This document shows, one piece after another, positions 7,536-15,053 of a DNA stretch of 39,538 bases. The position numbers were made by a program, and so were the translations under genes. The stretch lies in contig JACRGH010000058.1 in assembly GCA_016212375.1 (NCBI GenBank), positions 1 through 39,538 on the forward strand, in the 5' to 3' direction. The notes beneath the pieces were generated by a model. That model was not told the DNA's origin. It searched no databases and saw only the letters and a list, made by a program, of their open reading frames with translations. Numbering within the stretch: the stretch's first letter is position 1; every line of letters starts with the position of its first letter. The stretch comes from Microcaldota archaeon. GTDB taxonomy: Archaea > Micrarchaeota > Micrarchaeia > Norongarragalinales > Norongarragalinaceae.

Positions 7536-8372
7536 TTATTTGAAATACTCCATCGTTTCAGCTCGAATCTCGTCAGCGAGGTCCTTGTTCTGAGTAATGA
7601 TGACTTTCACGTTGCCTTTCAAACCAAAAATGCAAGAATAAAGACTCGAAAAATCGATTTTACCCTTTGTGCTTGAACGATAAACATCATGAATGCCTTT
7701 TCGAACCGGCGGGGACAAATAGATTTGAACAATTTTATCACCAGTCACCAACAAATCACACGTCGTGGCACATGGAACGCCCAGCTGGATTTTTGCATCG
7801 AAACCACGCCATAAATCACACAAAACTTGATCCAACGGACTCGACTGATTTCCCAAAACATAACGCTGGCCGACTCGCATGACCCGATTGAGTTGATCAA
7901 ACTCTTTCTTTGAAATACAAGTCACAGGCCAGGCATGATACCAATGCGCCACAGTCACATCTCCGACTTGACCAAGTTTTACATCTCGATCCATATTATC
8001 CAGCAATGCGTAAAGCGATTCCAAATACGAATTGAAAGTCAAAGTAACGGAAGTGTCATTCTTGATGTCCCCGAAATCAAGTGCGGACTTGCCGGAACGC
8101 GTAGCATCCATTTTTGAAACAAAAGCAGACATCTCGGAAAGCCACTTGGAATTGACAAAATACTTGTTCGCCTCCGTTTCAAGGATTCCCTGTAAAACCA
8201 TGGAGCGAAGCGCCTTGTGGACGCCTTGGTACGTTATCTTCGAACCGTAATCTTTCTGAATCGCTTGGAATACCGACTTGGCGGAAAGATGTTCATCTTT
8301 CGATAAAATCGATATGACCAAATCCTTGATGTCGGAAGACGACGAGGAAAAGGCGGAGAGTTTTGGCATCAT
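7536..8372 (-). CDS. winged-helix protein, paralog 3 of 4
   Basis: The 278-residue protein aligns without gaps to paralog 2: winged helix with ITYQGVHKALRSMV, HWYHAWPVTCISKKEFDQ, QLGVPCATTCD (C201, C205), and the C-terminal IITQN with ADEIRAETMEYF. ATG 8372 begins directly after the TGA of paralog 4 (TGAATGATG), so translation is probably coupled. The final motif has Gln where the other copies have Arg (ITQN versus ITRN). The strong identity with paralog 2 and the AT-richer DNA suggest duplication inside the island. Confidence 0.75.
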   Translation of the reverse strand: MMPKLSAFSSSSSDIKDLVISILSKDEHLSAKSVFQAIQKDYGSKITYQGVHKALRSMVLQGILETEANKYFVNSKWLSEMSAFVSKMDATRSGKSALDFGDIKNDTSVTLTFNSYLESLYALLDNMDRDVKLGQVGDVTVAHWYHAWPVTCISKKEFDQLNRVMRVGQRYVLGNQSSPLDQVLCDLWRGFDAKIQLGVPCATTCDLLVTGDKIVQIYLSPPVRKGIHDVYRSSTKGKIDFSSLYSCIFGLKGNVKVIITQNKDLADEIRAETMEYFK

Positions 8373-9230
8373 TCAAATCTTTACTCCAGACGACGTAAAT
8401 TGGGATTTTGCTTCTTTCCGCAATTGCTCGGCATATTCAGGATTTCGGGTGAAAACAAACTTCGAAGGTGTTTTTATCTCGAAAGCGACCTTATGCGCAA
8501 CGGTGACATCAAGCGAGGAATCCTGATCGAACATGGCATAATACGTGTCCCATAATGCATCCGTTTCTTTGGGATGAAAAATCTGAAAAATAAAGTCGCC
8601 ACAGACGTAAGAATCACAGTTTTTTGCACAATCAACGCCCAACTTGCAAGAGAAACCGTATTTTTCCCAGATTTTAATGAAAAATTGGTCTGCAGGCTTG
8701 TTTTCCCGGACCAAAACATATTGGTCCTTGTCCTTGAAAGCATCCATGAATTGGGCGTATTCCTTGTTAGCCATGACAATTAACGGATAAGCCCGGCGAG
8801 TAAAGAATGCACCCCGAACAGGCCCGCATTTGGACCAAATTTTGTGAGTTTGGTCTAGCATCCAGAAATACGGCTCAACCAGAACACCCGTGTTTTCAAA
8901 AGCGGCGGAACCGTAGATTGGAAGATCAAGGATAGACGCGGGTCTTTTTTTGACAAAGGAGGTTTCCAAATCCGATGCAAAGCGTTTCAGATGATCGACC
9001 CAATCCGGATTCAAAGAATAGAGACGTTTTTCCTCCGAAACAATTTGCTGTTCACATAATTGCCCAAGAGCCTTGTGAACACCTTGGTAAGAAATAGAAG
9101 AAGTATGGTTTTTCTTGATTTCAAGATACAAAGTCCTTGCATTTAGTGGACAGGTTTTCATAAGCGTCCGAATAAGCGCATCTTTGACCTCACGCCTCGC
9201 TACCGGCATCGCATCAAGACGACTTAACAT
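8373..9230 (-). CDS. winged-helix protein, paralog 4 of 4 (first gene of the operon)
   Basis: The 285-residue protein has the family winged helix (ISYQGVHKALGQLCEQ) and a C-terminal domain like that of paralog 1 (VEPYFWMLDQTHKI). It keeps the Cys motif KLGVDCAKNCD, with C201 and C205 at the same positions as paralogs 2 and 3; this supports ATG 9230 rather than the upstream open frame to 9359. It ends with FTRNPEYAEQLRKEAKSQF plus a short tail. A TATA box at 9273-9279 lies about 45 bases upstream and is shared with the divergent V4R-like gene. It is the first gene of the three-gene operon with paralogs 3 and 2. Confidence 0.75.
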   Translation of the reverse strand: MLSRLDAMPVARREVKDALIRTLMKTCPLNARTLYLEIKKNHTSSISYQGVHKALGQLCEQQIVSEEKRLYSLNPDWVDHLKRFASDLETSFVKKRPASILDLPIYGSAAFENTGVLVEPYFWMLDQTHKIWSKCGPVRGAFFTRRAYPLIVMANKEYAQFMDAFKDKDQYVLVRENKPADQFFIKIWEKYGFSCKLGVDCAKNCDSYVCGDFIFQIFHPKETDALWDTYYAMFDQDSSLDVTVAHKVAFEIKTPSKFVFTRNPEYAEQLRKEAKSQFTSSGVKI

Positions 9231-9272
9231 GCCAACCCCCAAACGAATTATGACTAAAGTAAATTGATTGGG

Positions 9273-9279
9273 ATATATA
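9273..9279. promoter_or_regulatory. shared bidirectional TATA box
   Basis: ATATATA is symmetric and lies in a 71-base gap between two divergent genes. On the plus strand it is about 25 bases before ATG 9302, which predicts a leaderless mRNA for the V4R-like gene. On the minus strand it would start transcription near 9247, just before the G-rich element and ATG 9230 of paralog 4. One factor bound here could control both directions. Confidence 0.6.
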
Positions 9280-9301
9280 CCTTGAGTCAGTTCTATAAAA
9301 C

Positions 9302-10384
9302 ATGGCAATTCTGGATCAAATACTGGACATTGTCTTTGGACATAGTTACCAACTATCACCCGGATTCATCATTGAAAACTTTGGGAACCGTCTTGCAAGA
9401 AACGTTTTTTTCCACGAAGATGCATTCGTAGGAATTGAAAATAAAGTAGAAAAAAAATTTGGAGACGAATTCACATATTCTTGTGGAAAAAACTTTGGCT
9501 ACAATTATGCAAACCTCATAGATCTACCCATCTTTAATCAAATAACTCGACAAGCACAATTCAACTCATTAATGAAATTTTTTGAAACAACCTATGCAAA
9601 AGGGACAAAATACTCTACAGATTGGAAAAAGCCGAGTTTCGAAATACACGGCACAGACATTATTGTATGCAGAAAAAATGGGTCGGCCAACTTATTGTTT
9701 ATTGGGCCAGTAGCAGGCGTTTTAGGATATTTATGTAAAGACCCAGAAATTGACGGGAAACAAGTTACATGCACAGGTAACGGAGATAGTGAATGTTTCG
9801 GCCTTTTTGAAAAATTGGGAAAAACAAAAGTTGAGTTAAAAAAATTTGACCAAAACTACCAAGTATTCAATAAAGTAATTCCATTTTCTCAGGAGTATGG
9901 AATAGAATTAATGGCAAAAATAGGAATGGTAAAAAGAAAAACAGATACGTTTGACATTCTTGGTTCAAGATTTTTTCCGTTTGAAATTTCAATGATGTAT
10001 AACTTAGAAGTCGAAATACAAAAAAGCGACGGGAATCTTGATGAATTAGTTTACGCGCCAACATTTGAAGTTTTTGAAACGTTCGCAAAGAATAATCTAA
10101 AATCAAAATATAAAACGTATTTTGATGCAGTTGACTTTACATCAAAATTCTTTAGCGCATTAGGCTGGGGCATTATTCAGCCAAACCCGTCAAAAGCTGG
10201 TTTCCTAGTTAGAGGCCACCCATGGACAAATGAATTGCATAAATTGAAAGTTTCAAAGTATTTTACAGCATCTATCGATGGAATAATGAGTGGACTTTTA
10301 GATAAAAAAATTAGTAGTAACGTTAACAGCATTGCTACAACAGACGGCAAATACAATATTTCTTTAGAGTTATCTAAAAATTAA
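9302..10384 (+). CDS. V4R-like (4-vinyl reductase fold) sensor protein
   Basis: The 360-residue protein carries a V4R-type signature. An alpha/beta stretch ends in AGVLGYLC and then VTCTGNGDSECFG (C157, C165), matching the V4R pattern of a Gly-rich helix, a Cys, then G-D-x-x-C-x-F. A second, degenerate copy seems to lie in the C-terminal half (ASIDGIMSGLLD then a beta strand) without the cysteines. V4R domains bind small hydrophobic ligands and often act as sensors. No enzyme or DNA-binding domain is evident. The DNA is strongly AT-rich, unlike the flanking core genes. Its 3' end overlaps the convergent prenyltransferase gene by 15 bases. Confidence 0.6.
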   Translation: MAILDQILDIVFGHSYQLSPGFIIENFGNRLARNVFFHEDAFVGIENKVEKKFGDEFTYSCGKNFGYNYANLIDLPIFNQITRQAQFNSLMKFFETTYAKGTKYSTDWKKPSFEIHGTDIIVCRKNGSANLLFIGPVAGVLGYLCKDPEIDGKQVTCTGNGDSECFGLFEKLGKTKVELKKFDQNYQVFNKVIPFSQEYGIELMAKIGMVKRKTDTFDILGSRFFPFEISMMYNLEVEIQKSDGNLDELVYAPTFEVFETFAKNNLKSKYKTYFDAVDFTSKFFSALGWGIIQPNPSKAGFLVRGHPWTNELHKLKVSKYFTASIDGIMSGLLDKKISSNVNSIATTDGKYNISLELSKN

Positions 10385-11293
10385 GTATCCGATTAGGGCT
10401 AAGAAAGGCCAGACAATAAATTCACTATCAATTACGACATCTGAAAACCACTTCAAATCTATAGTTTTTGAGTCAAGTTTCGAGATAAAAAAGTGAGCAT
10501 ACAGTGTGGTCAAGTTAAGTATGTAAGCCGCTTCGGGCAACCATTTCTGGGATATAGCAAAAAAAACAAAAATAGCAGCAAAAACATTTAGCGCAAAAAG
10601 AAGTTTCTGAATTTTTTTACCGCCAAAAACTACTGGAAGAGTATAAATCCGGTTAACATGATCTCCAACAGTGTCTTTGAAGTCAAAAGCAACAGTATTG
10701 ATTGTGAAGCGAACTAAAACTAAGAAAAACATCGAATATGCAATATTGTTTATTGATTGATTAAGGAAAAACGCAGTCAAAAAAACTATCAGGCCCCAGC
10801 CAAGTGAAGAAAAAAGAGATTTAAAAATTGGAATTGCTTTCATTTTTTTTATTTTAAAAAAATTTGAAACTACACTGGGAAAAGTAACCCCGTAAAGTAA
10901 AATCATTATTAGTGATATTACTACAACTAAAAAGGAATTAATATTCCTGGAAAAAGTAATTCCGAGTGCGATAATGTAAGTTAGTGCTGGAAATACAAAT
11001 AAACGCCATTTAGGAGACGTCTTGTCGCCATGAATAAAGCGTACACGTTCGGGATAGTTTATTCGGTCTTCTTCAAAATCAGTAATTTTATTTATACGAT
11101 AAACTGAAAAAACCATAAAGAATACAGCACATAAAAGAGGAAAATTAGGGTGTACAACACCATAGAATATCGAAGTAGTATAAGCAATACCAACTGCAGC
11201 TAAGGAAATAATTATCCCGGAATGTCCCGCAAATTCAAGAATAGTATATAAAAAAGTTGAAAAGTTGGACGATAATTTTGTTGAAAAAGACAT
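10370..11293 (-). CDS. UbiA-family prenyltransferase
   Basis: The 307-residue polytopic membrane protein has about eight membrane segments and both Asp-rich UbiA motifs. The first is N68-K-I-T-D72-F-E-E-D76 followed by RINYPERV; the second is D204-F-K-D207-T-V-G-D211. Family members transfer a polyprenyl group from its diphosphate to an acceptor using Mg2+ held by these aspartates. The acceptor cannot be told from sequence; DGGGP synthase, a quinone or heme pathway, or something else remain possible. ATG 11293 is chosen over TTG 11302; it lies 15 bases after the KaiC-like stop, so the two are probably co-transcribed. G+C is very low (17 of 60 bases at 10861-10920). Confidence 0.8.
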   Translation of the reverse strand: MSFSTKLSSNFSTFLYTILEFAGHSGIIISLAAVGIAYTTSIFYGVVHPNFPLLCAVFFMVFSVYRINKITDFEEDRINYPERVRFIHGDKTSPKWRLFVFPALTYIIALGITFSRNINSFLVVVISLIMILLYGVTFPSVVSNFFKIKKMKAIPIFKSLFSSLGWGLIVFLTAFFLNQSINNIAYSMFFLVLVRFTINTVAFDFKDTVGDHVNRIYTLPVVFGGKKIQKLLFALNVFAAIFVFFAISQKWLPEAAYILNLTTLYAHFFISKLDSKTIDLKWFSDVVIDSEFIVWPFLALIGYLIFR

Positions 11294-11308
11294 TGTAATC
11301 AAAACGCA

Positions 11309-12064
11309 TCATAAGTTAATAGAATCAACTTTCTTCACAATAACTCCATTTTCAGTTATATCTAAAGGGTGTGTTTCAAGACTATGGCGCGTGCCCCTCA
11401 TTTTTCGGACATAAAGACTACGATTTGATTGACCACCAAAACCAACAAAACTCAATAAAATAACTGAATCCGCAATATACTCTTCAACACCATATTTGCT
11501 AAATGTCGAAGGGGCGCCACCCGCTGCCCCTGCATCAGGCAGTTCAGTAGTGATAATTGCAGTCATCCCCGACTTGCTTAACACCTGGCTCAACCGGAGG
11601 ATAATCTTCCGTATTTCATGCTCATCGTTCAGCTGGAAGCCCAAAGCGGGGATGGAATCGATTACAAGACGTTTAGCCCCAATCCTTCGGCAAACGGTTA
11701 GAACTTCCGTCAAGACGCGGTTGATATCGAGTTGAGAGGACTGGAGGGCGTTTTGTTCGGTCGAGGGCGTTCCCGCACGGGCGGAGGCGCCGTCTACCAT
11801 GGCGAACAGGTTATGGGCTTCCAGTTCCCGTAGGTTCCAGCCGAAGCGCAGCATGTCGGAGCGGATGTTTTCCGGGGATTCGTCAAACGTGACGAAGACG
11901 CCCGGTTCGTTGCACTGGGTGATGCCGTGGAACAGGTACTGCATGGAAAAAATGCTTTTTCCGGTGCCGCAGGCGCCGGAAACCAAGATGGTGCGGTTTC
12001 TTGGGAAGCCGCCTTCGATGAGGTCGTCCAAGCCGTGGATGCCGGTGGTTGCGCGCTCGACCAT
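11309..12064 (-). CDS. KaiC-like RecA-fold ATPase
   Basis: The 251-residue single-domain protein starts with TTGIHGLDDLIEGGFP, the KaiC/RadA-type entry motif. It has a P-loop GACGTGKS (30-37), the FVTFDESPENI segment typical of KaiC, a Walker B strand RLVIDSIPAL, and the C-terminal KMRGTRHS motif of archaeal KaiC-like proteins. These ATPases act in signalling and regulation rather than in clocks in most archaea. The gene heads a pair with the UbiA-like gene. Base composition changes inside it: the first two thirds match the genome and the last third is AT-rich like its downstream neighbour. A TATA-like TTTAA lies near 12088-12093 on the minus strand, so the mRNA may be almost leaderless. Confidence 0.8.
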   Translation of the reverse strand: MVERATTGIHGLDDLIEGGFPRNRTILVSGACGTGKSIFSMQYLFHGITQCNEPGVFVTFDESPENIRSDMLRFGWNLRELEAHNLFAMVDGASARAGTPSTEQNALQSSQLDINRVLTEVLTVCRRIGAKRLVIDSIPALGFQLNDEHEIRKIILRLSQVLSKSGMTAIITTELPDAGAAGGAPSTFSKYGVEEYIADSVILLSFVGFGGQSNRSLYVRKMRGTRHSLETHPLDITENGVIVKKVDSINL

Positions 12065-12266
12065 AGGCTCTAGAAGGCAGCAGGAGGCTTAAAGGTTTGC
12101 GGTCAGGGGGGGTTCAAATCGGCTCGGAACTGAAAAGCCAATGAAGCAAGTATAGGCCGGTGGATTCGAATTCCGGCAAACCCTGGAAGCGGGATAACAC
12201 ATCAGTTCCGTAAAGCGCAAGGAAAAAAAACGAAAAACGCAAAACTGCTTAAGAAAAAAAGCGCAA
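12065..12266. other. spacer with tRNA-T-arm-like motifs and an inverted repeat
   Basis: GGTTTGC (12094-12100) is repeated in inverted form as GCAAACC (12176-12182), 89 bases end to end. Inside lie GGTTCAAATC (12111-12120) and GGCCGGTGGATTCGAATTCCGG near 12155-12176 in two parts, both resembling tRNA T-loops. No anticodon stem with a 7-base loop could be built, so this is not called a tRNA. It may be a decayed tRNA or an attachment-site scar at the island border. Confidence 0.25.
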
Positions 12267-12446
12267 GTGAACTTTGCTAAAAAAAATGGGAGCAGTCCCC
12301 GGTCCTATTCCAAACGCTTACCGCCGGTTTTGAGGAGGAAGGCAAACCGCCCGTATCGTCCGGCAGAAGCGTTGGTGGGGATGGTGAATCCGCGGAAACC
12401 GCTCCCAAAAGAAACGGGAAAAATCGGGGTTTTAGACCTGTGGTAG
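12267..12446 (+). CDS. possible 59-residue basic protein
   Basis: A short ORF from GTG 12267 to TAG 12446 encodes a very basic 59-residue chain with many Arg/Lys/Pro (SPRSYSKRLPPVLRRKANRP, then RPAEALVGMVNPRKPLPKE) and a hydrophobic end IGVLDLW. The composition is like a small nucleic-acid-binding or ribosomal protein, but I recognise no family. The same frame stays open upstream through a Lys-rich stretch to a TAA near 12195, without an ATG and without a clear ribosome-binding site. An antisense frame also exists but is less protein-like. The remaining 67 bases before 12514 hold no ORF. Confidence 0.35.
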   Translation: MNFAKKNGSSPRSYSKRLPPVLRRKANRPYRPAEALVGMVNPRKPLPKETGKIGVLDLW

Positions 12447-12513
12447 AAAAAAAATCAACTGACAACCGGAGACACTGGGTAAACGCTATTAAGTCCGGTT
12501 TCGTTCGGTTCAT

Positions 12514-13203
12514 ATGAAAACCGCCTTTTTCGACCTCACCGGGACATTACTCAAGGAGTCCTCCATCCCGCAGTACATAAAATTCTTAGCCGTTTCGGGC
12601 TTTCTGAAGGCCAACGACTTGGCGCATTTGTCCAAAATCCATGAGGAACACAAAAAGCACCATTTGACCGAGTTGCAGTCCAGCCAACACGTCATGCACG
12701 AATTGGCACATGCGATCAAAGGCGTTTCCAAGAAGAAATTTGACGCCGCCAATGCCCGTTTTGTCCAACAAGAGAAGATTCCGGTTTACCCCTATTCATT
12801 GGGCTTGCTTGTCGAACTGAAGGCCAAACACTACCAATTGGTCGTGGTGTCGGGCGCGCCGGAGGACATCGTCAAGCCGATTGCCAAGGCGTTGGGCATG
12901 GATGACGCAGTCGGAACCCGCTTGGAAGTCAATAATGGCAAATTCACCGGACGGCTCACGTTGGATTTGACCCAACCGCACCAAAAACGCAAGGTTGTCG
13001 AGCAATACGCCGCCAAACGTAACGGCGTTCTGTCGCAATGTCTGTGTTTTGGCGACATGGTGCTGGATGAGGAGATGATGGGCGCGGTTGGACACGCCGT
13101 GGCACTCAACGCCGGCCCCGCCTTGCGCAGGGCGGCACACAAACACGGCTGGCTGCAGGTCAAGGAAAGCCAAGTGCTTGAAGCGGTTGGGAAAATCGCG
13201 TAA
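12514..13203 (+). CDS. HAD-superfamily phosphatase (SerB/HAD-IB-like)
   Basis: The 229-residue protein has the four HAD motifs: FFDLTGTLL with nucleophile D7, VVVSGAPED with S113, basic residues near K158-K160, and CFGDMVLDEEM with D181 and D185. An all-alpha cap (about residues 15-95) matches the HAD-IB class that includes phosphoserine phosphatase. The residue two after the nucleophile, normally the Asp acid/base of phosphatases, is Thr (T9). That would be expected to slow phosphoester hydrolysis, so the chemistry is uncertain. ATG 12514 is the only sensible start. Substrate unknown. Confidence 0.75.
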   Translation: MKTAFFDLTGTLLKESSIPQYIKFLAVSGFLKANDLAHLSKIHEEHKKHHLTELQSSQHVMHELAHAIKGVSKKKFDAANARFVQQEKIPVYPYSLGLLVELKAKHYQLVVVSGAPEDIVKPIAKALGMDDAVGTRLEVNNGKFTGRLTLDLTQPHQKRKVVEQYAAKRNGVLSQCLCFGDMVLDEEMMGAVGHAVALNAGPALRRAAHKHGWLQVKESQVLEAVGKIA

Positions 13204-13251
13204 GCGTTTTGGTCTTTTTTTCCTCGGCGGGTTGGTTTTTTCGGTGCCATT

Positions 13252-13866
13252 TTAGCGCTTCAAACGGTGTTTGGATTTTTTTGTAAAGGCCACAACGGTT
13301 TCAATCGGTTTTGGTTCGTTCCCACTTGTTTTGTCCTTCCAAACCCGGTCCGCCACCAAGTACCCGGCGTCAAAGGTCAACACCGCCAAAATGGGCGTTG
13401 CCGATTGTGCCAAAAAACTGATTAAAAGGGCAGCAACCGGCAACAAGGGCCGTGGGTAGAACAGGCGCAAGTCCAGTAACTCGTCTCCAAGAGCCGCGGC
13501 AAAGGCCAAAACGGCCCAAAGCAGCGCCGGGGTAGGCGTGCCGCGGAGGAACAGGACCAACACCAGTGCGATGATGGCCGCGCGGTGGGCATGCGTGTCG
13601 ACTTTGCCGGCCAAAACGTTGGCCAAAATGGCGGGAAGGAAAACAACGGCAAACAATGGATCTGACGTGGCCAAAAGGCCCAACAACAACCCATAAAAGA
13701 TGCCGCAGAGGTAGGCCCACTTGGTTTTGAGCTCATCGGTCGCCTTGGTCAGGAAGCCTGCGGCTATGCTAAGGACGAACAAAAGCAGGGAGAAAGCGTC
13801 AACCAGGGTAAAATCAACTCGAATGGAAATACAAAACCTGAAAGCGCCAGGGAAAAAGAAACGCAA
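13252..13866 (-). CDS. polytopic membrane protein of unknown function
   Basis: Unrecognised 204-residue protein with about five membrane segments: AFSLLLFVLSIAAGFL, YLCGIFYGLLLGLLA, FAVVFLPAILANVLA, AAIIALVLVLFL with ALLWAVLAFAAAL, and PLLPVAALLISFLA. A short loop KVDTHAHRA lies mid-protein, an acidic patch GDELLDLR lies near the fourth segment, and the tail is basic and cytoplasmic. Acidic residues near the membrane and multiple segments could fit a lipid-modifying enzyme, but there is no diagnostic motif. The TTG 13866 start is uncertain, because no ATG is available before the first membrane segment. An AT-rich leader (13867-13935) separates it from prs, which lies upstream on the same strand. 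Confidence 0.6.
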   Translation of the reverse strand: MRFFFPGAFRFCISIRVDFTLVDAFSLLLFVLSIAAGFLTKATDELKTKWAYLCGIFYGLLLGLLATSDPLFAVVFLPAILANVLAGKVDTHAHRAAIIALVLVLFLRGTPTPALLWAVLAFAAALGDELLDLRLFYPRPLLPVAALLISFLAQSATPILAVLTFDAGYLVADRVWKDKTSGNEPKPIETVVAFTKKSKHRLKR

Positions 13867-13991
13867 AAAAAACGGTTTTAAAATTTTCGTTTTTAGCTTT
13901 GTTTTTGGGTTTTTTGAATTATTTTCTTTTTCCTTGAGCCAACGGCCCCATCATGTTCTGAAGGCTCGGTTTTCCAAGCGGTCGGATGGGG

Positions 13992-14933
13992 CTAATCCAC
14001 GAAGGGTGAAATCGATTCATTCGTCTGGATGGCGTGGATGACTTTGGCTAAGACCGGTGCGACCGGGATGACGGTGATTTTGCGGGATTTGGCCGTAGGA
14101 ATGGTGTCGGTGACGAACAGCCGCTCCAACGCGGAAGATGCATCAATACGGGTTGCCGCGTTGTTCGACAGCACCGCATGGGTGGCATAGGCGTAGACGG
14201 CTTTGGCGCCGTTGTCCTTGAGCGCCTGGGCGCCGGTCAAAAGCGAGCCGCCGGTGTCCACCATGTCATCAATCATCAGACAGGTCTTGCCCTTGACGTC
14301 ACCGACCACATGCGTCACCTGGACCTCACCCGGCGCGGGGCGGCGTTTGTGGATAATCGCCAAAGGAGTATTGAGTTTGGCAGGAAAATCATACGCGCGT
14401 TTGACGCCACCGGCGTCCGGAGAGACCACCACGGTGTTTTCCGGGTCCAATGACACGTGTTTTTGCAAGAATTCCGAAGCGGTACGCGTGGTGTTCAGAT
14501 TGTCAAACGGAATACCGAAAAAGCCTTGTGCTTTGACCGAATGGATATCTACGGTGACCACGTTAGTCACACCCACCGCTTCCAAAAGGTCCGCGACCAC
14601 GCGGGCGGAAACCGGCTCGCGCGGCGCCATCTGGTAGTCTTGGCGGGAATAGCCGAAATAGGGCATGACGGCGACGATTTTCTCAGCGGAGGAGCGCCGC
14701 ATGGCATCCGCCATCAGCAACAATTCCATCAACGTATCGTTCACGGGCGCACAGGTGGATTGGATTAGAAAAACGATTTTTCCGCGAACCGTGTATTGAA
14801 CTTGCACGCGGGTCTCCCCATCATTGAAGCGCGTCACGTTGGCCGGCAAAATAGGCGCTTTGAGGATTTTGGCAACCGATTCAGCCAACGGGCGGTTGGC
14901 ATTGCCTGAAAATAGAAGGGGTTTTTCGACCAT
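13992..14933 (-). CDS. prs: ribose-phosphate diphosphokinase (PRPP synthetase)
   Basis: This enzyme makes PRPP from ribose 5-phosphate and ATP for nucleotide, His and Trp synthesis. The 313-residue protein has the family landmarks in order: FNDGETRVQV (36-45), the ATP-loop region MPYFGYSRQDY (90-100), VTVDIHS (127-132), SPDAGGVKRA (171-180), and the PRPP-binding loop MIDDMVDTGGSLL (220-232). The length is normal. ATG 14933 is preceded by a TATA-like TTTAAAT at about 14958-14964, so the mRNA is nearly leaderless. It is divergent from the RHH gene. Confidence 0.95.
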   Translation of the reverse strand: MVEKPLLFSGNANRPLAESVAKILKAPILPANVTRFNDGETRVQVQYTVRGKIVFLIQSTCAPVNDTLMELLLMADAMRRSSAEKIVAVMPYFGYSRQDYQMAPREPVSARVVADLLEAVGVTNVVTVDIHSVKAQGFFGIPFDNLNTTRTASEFLQKHVSLDPENTVVVSPDAGGVKRAYDFPAKLNTPLAIIHKRRPAPGEVQVTHVVGDVKGKTCLMIDDMVDTGGSLLTGAQALKDNGAKAVYAYATHAVLSNNAATRIDASSALERLFVTDTIPTAKSRKITVIPVAPVLAKVIHAIQTNESISPFVD

Positions 14934-15012
14934 GATTGGTTTGGGCGGATGCGGGATTTAAAGGGTTTGGAAATAGAGCAGATGATTCGAAAAAGAAGAA
15001 AAAGCAAAAACA

Positions 15013-15020
15013 TTTATAAT
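15013..15020 (+). promoter_or_regulatory. TATA box of the RHH gene
   Basis: TTTATAAT lies 34-41 bases before ATG 15054, which puts the start of transcription near 15040. A ribosome-binding GGTGA at 15043-15047 sits six bases before the ATG. Confidence 0.55.
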
Positions 15021-15053
15021 AAGGTTTTACACATATTTACACGGTGAACGAAC

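Noticed and set aside
12094-12182. A tRNA gene in the spacer
   Set aside because: The acceptor-like pairing and T-loop motifs exist, but no D arm and no anticodon arm with a 7-base loop can be formed on either strand.
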